The notes beneath the pieces are model-generated. The model was not told where the DNA came from, did no database searches, and saw only the letters and a program-made list of their open reading frames with translations. A DNA stretch of 29,455 nt. It comes from an uncultured Rubrobacteraceae bacterium (GTDB lineage: Bacteria; Actinomycetota; Rubrobacteria; Rubrobacterales; Rubrobacteraceae). Positions 25,112-29,455 of the stretch are shown here, piece by piece (within the stretch, counting starts at the first letter, position 1; the number at the start of each line of letters is the position of its first letter). A program made the translations under genes and the position numbers. The stretch is from NCBI GenBank assembly GCA_902806105.1, contig CADCVI010000138.1, forward strand, positions 1 to 29,455, read 5' to 3'.

Positions 25112-26626
25112 TTACAGGATCTCGGCGAGGGCCTCGGGCAGGTGGGAGAAGAGGTCCGTCGCGACCATGCTCTCGGCGGGCCATCCGGTCTTCTCCAGCC
25201 ACAGCTCCGCGGCGCGGCCGTGCGTCCAGGCGCCCGCGCGGGCGGCGTCGTAGGGGTCCATGCCGCGCGAGAGCAGGGCGCCGATCACGCCGGAGAGCAC
25301 GTCTCCCGTCCCCGCCGTGGCGAGTGCGTGGGCCCCGGTCGAGTTGACGGCGACCCTCCTCCCCTCGGCGACCAGCGTGTCCATGCCCTTGAGGAGGACG
25401 CAGGAGGCGCTCTCCCCGGCCGTCCGCCGCGCGGCTTCCAGCCTGCGGGCGGAGACATCCTTCGCCCCGGTGCCGAGGAGCCGCCCGAGCTCTCCGGCGT
25501 GCGGCGTGATGATGGTCGGTCCTCCCCGGCCCGAGAGCGCCTCCGGGCCGGGGAGGTTCGTTATGGCGTCCGCGTCGAGCAGGATGGGAAGGTCCGTCCC
25601 GCCGAGCACCCCCTCGACGAGCGCCCGTCCGCCCTCGCCCACGCCGGCCGCGGGCCCGAGGACGATGGCGGTGGCCCTCTCGGACATGTTCAGGATGTAC
25701 CCCACGGCGTCCGCGTTCATCAGCCCGTCCTCGTCCTCGGAGGCTCCGGAGACGAGCGCCTCCGTGAGCGCGGCGTCGACGCGATGGGCGGCGCTCGCGG
25801 CGGTCACGACGAAGACGATGCCGCAGCCCGCCCTCTGGGCGCCCCTCCCGACCATCTCGGTCGCGCCGGTGGCCGAGGCGGAACCGGCCACGATCAGCAG
25901 GGAGCCCGCAGAGTACTTGTGGGCGTCTCCCGTCAGGCGAGGGACGAGGCCGCGCAGGGAGGCGGCATCCGTCCACGTCGTCGAGGGCTCGACGTCGGCC
26001 TCGGGCGGAATCCCTATCTCCACCACCTCGACGGTTCCGGCGTGGTCGCGGCCCGGCGAGACGACGCACCCTACCTTCGCCGCGTGGGCGCAGACCGTGA
26101 GGGTAGCCCTTATGGCGGGGCCTGAGACCTCGCCCGTCGAGCCGTTCACGCCGGAGGGCACGTCCACCGCGACGACGGGGAGCCCGGAGGCGTTGATCTC
26201 CTCGATCAGGCCGGAAAGGTCTCCTCGTACCTCTCCCCGAAACCCGGTTCCGAGCAGCGCGTCTACGACGAGGTCCGCTCTCGCAAGCTCCTCGCCGGAC
26301 GCCTCGCGGCTCACGAGGCGCACGTCGAGGTTCCTCAAGATGTCGAGGTTCACCCTCGCGTCGCCCTCGTAGCGGTCTTTCGTCGCCAGCACGGCGACCT
26401 CCGCCCCGGCGCGGTGGAGTTCCCGGGCGATGACGAACCCGTCCCCCGCGTTGTTCCCGCCCCCGGCGGCGACGATCACGCGGCGGCCGGTCATCGGGCC
26501 GAAAAACCTCACGATGGCGCGGGTCATCTCGACGGAGGCGCGCTCCATGAGGACGCCGCCGGGGATGCCGAGGGCCTGGGCACCCTCGTCGGCGCGGGTC
26601 ATCTCCTCGGCGGAGAGGAGCTTCAG
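25112..26626 (-). CDS. nnr: Bifunctional NAD(P)HX epimerase / ADP-dependent dehydratase
   Basis: Repairs hydrated NADH and NADPH. 504 residues. The N-terminal YjeF_N epimerase has GGGNNAGDGFVIAREL and VDALLGTGFRG, DVPSGVNGSTGEV; the C-terminal ribokinase-like dehydratase (NnrD) has HKYSAGSLLIVAGS, LDADAIT, TPHAGELGRLLG, KGMDTLVAEG and the end motif ATAGTGDVLSGVIGALL. Family members start with a form of M-(K/R)-(V/L)-L-x-A-x-x-M. Here that point is CTG at 26626 (then KLLSAEEMTRADE), preceded by GGAG eight bases upstream and overlapping the acpS stop as CTGA. No ATG, GTG or TTG lies nearby upstream. The acpS-nnr pairing is common. Confidence 0.93.
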   Translation of the reverse strand: MKLLSAEEMTRADEGAQALGIPGGVLMERASVEMTRAIVRFFGPMTGRRVIVAAGGGNNAGDGFVIARELHRAGAEVAVLATKDRYEGDARVNLDILRNLDVRLVSREASGEELARADLVVDALLGTGFRGEVRGDLSGLIEEINASGLPVVAVDVPSGVNGSTGEVSGPAIRATLTVCAHAAKVGCVVSPGRDHAGTVEVVEIGIPPEADVEPSTTWTDAASLRGLVPRLTGDAHKYSAGSLLIVAGSASATGATEMVGRGAQRAGCGIVFVVTAASAAHRVDAALTEALVSGASEDEDGLMNADAVGYILNMSERATAIVLGPAAGVGEGGRALVEGVLGGTDLPILLDADAITNLPGPEALSGRGGPTIITPHAGELGRLLGTGAKDVSARRLEAARRTAGESASCVLLKGMDTLVAEGRRVAVNSTGAHALATAGTGDVLSGVIGALLSRGMDPYDAARAGAWTHGRAAELWLEKTGWPAESMVATDLFSHLPEALAEIL

Positions 26627-27033
26627 GGCCGGATCTCCGCCTTGCGGATTACACAGACGGCGACGGCGGAGAGCTCGGAGTGGGTGATGGAGATGTGGAG
26701 CTCGTCCTCGTGGACGCCGACGGCGTCGGCGAAGCGCTCTATCTTGCCGAAGATGCGGACGGTCGGGGCCATGCGGGGGCGGCGCATCACCTCGACGCCG
26801 TTCCACTGGAGCAGGCCGCAACCCAGGGCCTTCGTCACCGCCTCTTTCGCGGCCCAGCGGGCGGCGTAGTGGCGCTCGAAGAAGCGAAACTTCTCGCAGT
26901 AAGCTATCTCGCGCTCCGTGAAGAGCCTCTGGCGGATGCGGGGGGTCCTTTCGAGCGCGAACTTCATCCGCTCGCAGTCCACGACGTCCACCCCGACCCC
27001 CGGCACCACGAAATCTTTCAGTCTTTCTTCCAT
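26623..27033 (-). CDS. acpS: Holo-[acyl-carrier-protein] synthase
   Basis: Moves 4'-phosphopantetheine from CoA to acyl carrier protein. 136 residues with metal ligand Asp16 in GVGVDVVDCERM, FTEREIAYCEKF, HYAARWAAKEAVTKALG, and C-terminal LHISITHSELSAVAV, the family pattern. The frame starts at 27075, but the start is placed at ATG 27033: the minus-strand TAACAT box ends seven bases before it, fitting a leaderless message; ATG 27042 is the alternative. The gene overlaps nnr by four bases and diverges from the lipid kinase gene. Confidence 0.94.
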   Translation of the reverse strand: MEERLKDFVVPGVGVDVVDCERMKFALERTPRIRQRLFTEREIAYCEKFRFFERHYAARWAAKEAVTKALGCGLLQWNGVEVMRRPRMAPTVRIFGKIERFADAVGVHEDELHISITHSELSAVAVCVIRKAEIRP

Positions 27034-27040
27034 GCGGCGC

Positions 27041-27046
27041 ATGTTA
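27041..27046 (-). promoter_or_regulatory. Possible -10 box of acpS
   Basis: Minus-strand TAACAT, then GCGCCGC, then ATG 27033. It is a weaker match to TATAAT than the other boxes in this window, but shows the same spacing. Confidence 0.3.
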
Positions 27047-27074
27047 CTGGAGAATTTTTCGGGGCGAAAGGGCA

Positions 27075-27080
27075 TATAGT
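27075..27080 (+). promoter_or_regulatory. -10 box of the lipid kinase gene
   Basis: TATAGT, then AACGCC, then ATG 27087; no Shine-Dalgarno sequence. It looks like a leaderless promoter. Confidence 0.5.
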
Positions 27081-27086
27081 AACGCC

Positions 27087-27953
27087 ATGGAAGCAGTCAT
27101 TATCGGCAACCCGAACTCGGGACGGGCGGGCAACAGGGAACGCCTGAAACACTACGCGAGGATCATCGGCTCCGGGGGCATGGACGTCGAGGTCTGGAAC
27201 ACCGAGCGTCCGGACCACGCCACCGAGCTCGCCACCCTCGCCGGTGATAGGCTCGTGATCGCCGCCGGTGGCGACGGCACGGTGAACGAGGTGGTCAACG
27301 GCCTCTCGAAGGAGGCCACCTTCGGGGTGATTCCGCTGGGCACGGCGAACGTCTTCGCGCGCGAGCTCGGCCTTCCGATGAAGCCCGAGGAGGTGTGCGA
27401 GAGGATCCGGGACGGCAAGGTCTCCCGCATAGACCTCGGGGTCGCGACCGACCGGGAGGGCACGGAGCGCAGGTTCACCTGCATGGCGGGGATAGGCTTC
27501 GACGCCCACGTCGTCAACGAGGTGACGCCGCGCCTCAAGCGGTACCTGAAGATCCTGGCCTTCCCCCTCGCGGCCTTCAAGGTCTACCTGGAGGGCGACC
27601 TCCCGAAACTGCACGTCGTCCGCGGCGACACGACCTACGTGACGCAGTTCGTCATCGTGGCGAACGGCCACTACTACGGGGGAGACTTCAGGGTCACGGA
27701 CTCCTCCACGCTGACGACCGGCAGCCTAGAGGTCGTGCTGGTGGACCGCGTCGGCAGGCTGCTCCGCGCCGACATCCTCACCCGCATCCTCGCCAAGAAG
27801 CCGCTCGACCGCTCCATGCGCTCCTTCGCCACCAAGGAGCTGCGGGCCAAGTCCCCCGGCGCCCAGGCACCGGTGCAGCTCGACGGCGAGATCTGGGGCC
27901 GCCTCCCGATGTCCTTCCGCATAGAGCCCGCCGCCCTGAAGGTCGTGAGCTAG
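27087..27953 (+). CDS. Diacylglycerol/lipid kinase family protein
   Basis: 288 residues of the DAGK catalytic family (YegS/DgkB/BmrU-like). NPNSGRAGN near the N-terminus and the nucleotide loop GGDGTVNE at 61-68 are clear, followed by IPLGTANVFARELGLP, a typical C-terminal beta-sandwich (AGIGFDAHVV, VANGHYYGGDFRV) and the closing PVQLDGEIWG. Members phosphorylate diacylglycerol or other lipid alcohols at the membrane surface; the exact lipid cannot be told. It is divergent from acpS and convergent with the exporter gene (six-base gap, no terminator seen). Confidence 0.92.
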   Translation: MEAVIIGNPNSGRAGNRERLKHYARIIGSGGMDVEVWNTERPDHATELATLAGDRLVIAAGGDGTVNEVVNGLSKEATFGVIPLGTANVFARELGLPMKPEEVCERIRDGKVSRIDLGVATDREGTERRFTCMAGIGFDAHVVNEVTPRLKRYLKILAFPLAAFKVYLEGDLPKLHVVRGDTTYVTQFVIVANGHYYGGDFRVTDSSTLTTGSLEVVLVDRVGRLLRADILTRILAKKPLDRSMRSFATKELRAKSPGAQAPVQLDGEIWGRLPMSFRIEPAALKVVS

Positions 27954-27959
27954 CCCCAC

Positions 27960-28589
27960 CTAGCCGCGTTCGGGCAGGGCGAGCCGGAGGCCGAGGGCGA
28001 CGAAAACGCCTCCCGTGAGCCAGCGCAGGGCATCCGAGAAGCGCGGGCGCCGTCCGAGCCAGTCGCCCAAGGAGCCGGAGAAGTTGCCGAGCACGCTGAA
28101 GACGATCCAGGTGCACCCCGCGAAGGCCAGGCCGAGCAGGAACAGCTGCGGGGCCAGGCCTCCGGACGCGGGATCGGCGAACTGGGGCAGGTAGGCCAGA
28201 AAGAAGACCGCTATCTTCGGGTTCATCACGTTCGACGCGACGCCCTGCGCGAAGACCCTCCCCAGGCGAACTCCTCCTTCTCCCCCCGAGACGGCGAAGG
28301 CATCCCTGCTCAGCAGCGTCCTCACCCCGAGGTAGAGGAGGTAAGCGGCCCCCGCGTACTTCACCACCGAGAAGGCCGTCGCGGACTGCGCCAGCAGCGC
28401 GGAGAGCCCCGCCGCCGCGAAGAGCGAGTGGCAGACAAGCCCGGTGCTCGCGCCGGCGGCCGAGACCATCGCGGCCGCGCGTCCCTGTGAGATCCCGCGC
28501 GTAAGCACCAGGATGTTGTCCGGCCCCGGCGCCACGATCACGACCAGCGAGGCCGTGAGGAACAAAACCAGATTCAGATCTTGAAGCAC
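27960..28589 (-). CDS. LysE/RhtB-family amino acid exporter
   Basis: 209 residues with about six hydrophobic segments, the size of the family. The signature SLVVIVAPGPDNILVLTRGISQGR near the N-terminus (quoted in part: APGPDNILVLTRG) and GVASNVMNPKIAVFFLAYLP in the middle are diagnostic. Members export amino acids or homoserine lactones; the substrate is unknown here. The start is GTG at 28589 with GAGGAGGG seven bases upstream. Just upstream on the same strand lies a deleted relative, so the locus once held a tandem pair. Confidence 0.92.
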   Translation of the reverse strand: MLQDLNLVLFLTASLVVIVAPGPDNILVLTRGISQGRAAAMVSAAGASTGLVCHSLFAAAGLSALLAQSATAFSVVKYAGAAYLLYLGVRTLLSRDAFAVSGGEGGVRLGRVFAQGVASNVMNPKIAVFFLAYLPQFADPASGGLAPQLFLLGLAFAGCTWIVFSVLGNFSGSLGDWLGRRPRFSDALRWLTGGVFVALGLRLALPERG

Positions 28590-28604
28590 GAGTTCCCTCC
28601 TCGG

Positions 28605-28798
28605 TCAGCTTCGCTCCGGTAAGGCCAGCCCGAGGGCGAGTAGTACGCCGCCCGTGATCCAGCGAAGCGTGGTTTGTCGATCAGGGCGACGCCTCGCCCC
28701 CTGGAGACGCCGCATGTAGCAACATGGATCATACCCGGACCCGGCGTCGTTATGAGCGGCAGGGAAGCCGCCAGAAAGAGCAAGAAATTTGTTTCACC
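28605..28798 (-). pseudogene. Internally deleted LysE/RhtB-family gene
   Basis: The first part (about 28798-28680) encodes ETNFLLFLAASLPLITTPGP then GMIHVATCGVSRGRGVALI, the N-terminal signature of the exporter family. The last part (about 28675-28605), in a different frame, encodes TLRWITGGVLLALGLALPER then Ser and a stop, which aligns with ALRWLTGGVFVALGLRLALP near the end of the intact neighbour. The central part, about 140-150 codons by comparison with that copy, is missing. The junction is near 28676-28683. It begins where the upstream gene stops and ends 15 bases before the intact copy starts. Confidence 0.8.
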
Positions 28799-29348
28799 TA
28801 CGACACCACGTACCCAATCGTAGAATCGCCACGGTGCCCGCAAGAACGAGCCCCCCAAAAACCGCGAACACCGGCACGTCAGGGCCGCCGGTCTCCGGAA
28901 TGGTCGGGAGAGCGGGCGAACCGTCCGGTCCCGACACGCCCGCATCAGTTCGAGGAGTCTCCACGGACTCGCGGGTCCCGAGGCAGAAGTTGGTTTTCCA
29001 ATAGTCACCCGCGTCTTGCAGGTAAAGCTCGTAGCTTGCCCCCTCCCGAAAGCTCACCTCCTCGGAGATGCTTGAGTTCGTGCCCGAATCTGTCTGGATG
29101 ATCAGTCTCTTCCCGGCGTAGGTCTTGTCGCCCAGCAGAACCCGCTCCACCATGACCTCGGTTCGGGACGAGGCCACATCCTCGACCGTACCCGTCGCCA
29201 CGAGATCCACGTCGACACCGCCTCCCGAGCAAGACGCCAGGGTCCCTGAGGAGGTCTGAAGCCCGGCGAGCGCAGGCGCGACCGTGAGCCCGAAAAGGCA
29301 AACGGAGATCAAAGCGACGTCACGAGCAGAGCGTATTCCTCGCCTCAC
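28794..29348 (-). CDS. Small exported protein with sortase-type C-terminus
   Basis: 184 residues. A signal peptide (RDVALISVCLFGLTVAPALA, cut likely after ALA-G) is followed by a beta-rich domain (VDLVATGTVEDVASSRTEVM, KRLIIQTDSGTNSS, SYELYLQD) with two Cys (in ASCSGG and NFCLG). Next is a Pro/Gly linker, then IPETGG, a hydrophobic helix (VPVFAVFGGLVLAGTVAIL) and a basic end (CRR). IPETG followed by helix and Arg tail is the layout of a cell-wall sorting signal, with Ile in place of Leu. The GTG start at 29348 follows AGGGG at a suitable distance. Function unknown. Confidence 0.8.
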   Translation of the reverse strand: MRRGIRSARDVALISVCLFGLTVAPALAGLQTSSGTLASCSGGGVDVDLVATGTVEDVASSRTEVMVERVLLGDKTYAGKRLIIQTDSGTNSSISEEVSFREGASYELYLQDAGDYWKTNFCLGTRESVETPRTDAGVSGPDGSPALPTIPETGGPDVPVFAVFGGLVLAGTVAILRLGTWCRR

Positions 29349-29419
29349 AAGCTACCCCTTCACGCGAACTCGACCCCAAGCCTCGCGCTCATTCTCCCAG
29401 GAGGACCCGTCACGTAACA

Positions 29420-29455
29420 CGGTGGCCCTTCGACGCGGAGGTCGAAGGGCCACCG
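29420..29455. terminator. Perfect 15-bp hairpin at the window end
   Basis: CGGTGGCCCTTCGAC, loop GCGGAG, GTCGAAGGGCCACCG, ending on the last base. On the minus strand TGTTACGTG follows. It is probably the terminator of a minus-strand gene beyond the right edge. A repeated element cannot be excluded because the flank is not visible. Confidence 0.6.

Noticed and set aside
25055..26372. Two long plus-strand frames opposite nnr
   Set aside because: nnr has both enzyme domains complete; these frames have Ser/Pro/Thr/Arg composition typical of antisense frames.

Overview
The window is a high-GC stretch of bacterial chromosome made of ordinary housekeeping genes. Several things point to the Actinomycetota: a CBS-less GuaB3-type IMP dehydrogenase next to guaA, a CIRCE-controlled groEL without groES beside it, menaquinone (not ubiquinone) synthesis, many GTG/TTG starts and many apparently leaderless promoters. 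A Rubrobacter-like, deep-branching member fits best. That placement is inference from gene content and style, not from a database match.

Layout, left to right. (1) 1-2490 (+): the C-terminal part of a large extracellular protein with chitobiase-like and Ig-like repeats, closed by a hairpin terminator. (2) 2558-5257 (-): guaB3-guaA, with a 28-residue membrane peptide gene and a terminator hairpin just upstream. (3) 5716-7335 (-): groEL with a strong promoter and a CIRCE operator, divergent from a small zinc-ribbon gene. (4) 7772-9535 (-): a secreted M23 peptidase with a very long acidic tail. (5) 9642-13540 (-): pspC, udg, tsaE, tsaB, rimI and tsaD, the t6A tRNA-modification set plus ribosomal-protein acetyltransferase. 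A small membrane gene on the opposite strand sits between rimI and tsaD, antisense to the rimI 3' end. (6) 13541-14250: mostly non-coding, with a possible decayed gene. (7) 14251-16993 (-): CBS protein, alanine racemase, small membrane protein and HD-domain protein, tightly packed. (8) 17197-24751 (+): a near-complete menaquinone cluster menF-menD-menH, menB-menC-menE, taking chorismate to DHNA-CoA; menA, a DHNA-CoA thioesterase and the quinone methyltransferase are not here. (9) 25112-27033 (-): acpS and the bifunctional NAD(P)HX repair enzyme, divergent from a lipid kinase (27087-27953, +). (10) 27960-29348 (-): a LysE/RhtB exporter, the deleted remnant of a second copy, and a small cell-wall-anchored protein. 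The window ends on a perfect 15-bp hairpin.

No transposase, integrase, CRISPR array, tRNA, rRNA, restriction or phage gene was seen, and I found no clear new multi-gene system. The most unusual points are local. They are the antisense overlap of rimI with a membrane gene that splits the tsa cluster, a repeated pattern of -10 boxes 6-8 bases before start codons, a likely CTG start with a CTGA overlap, a uracil-DNA glycosylase lacking its usual HPxA motif, and a palindromic site over a promoter near tsaD.
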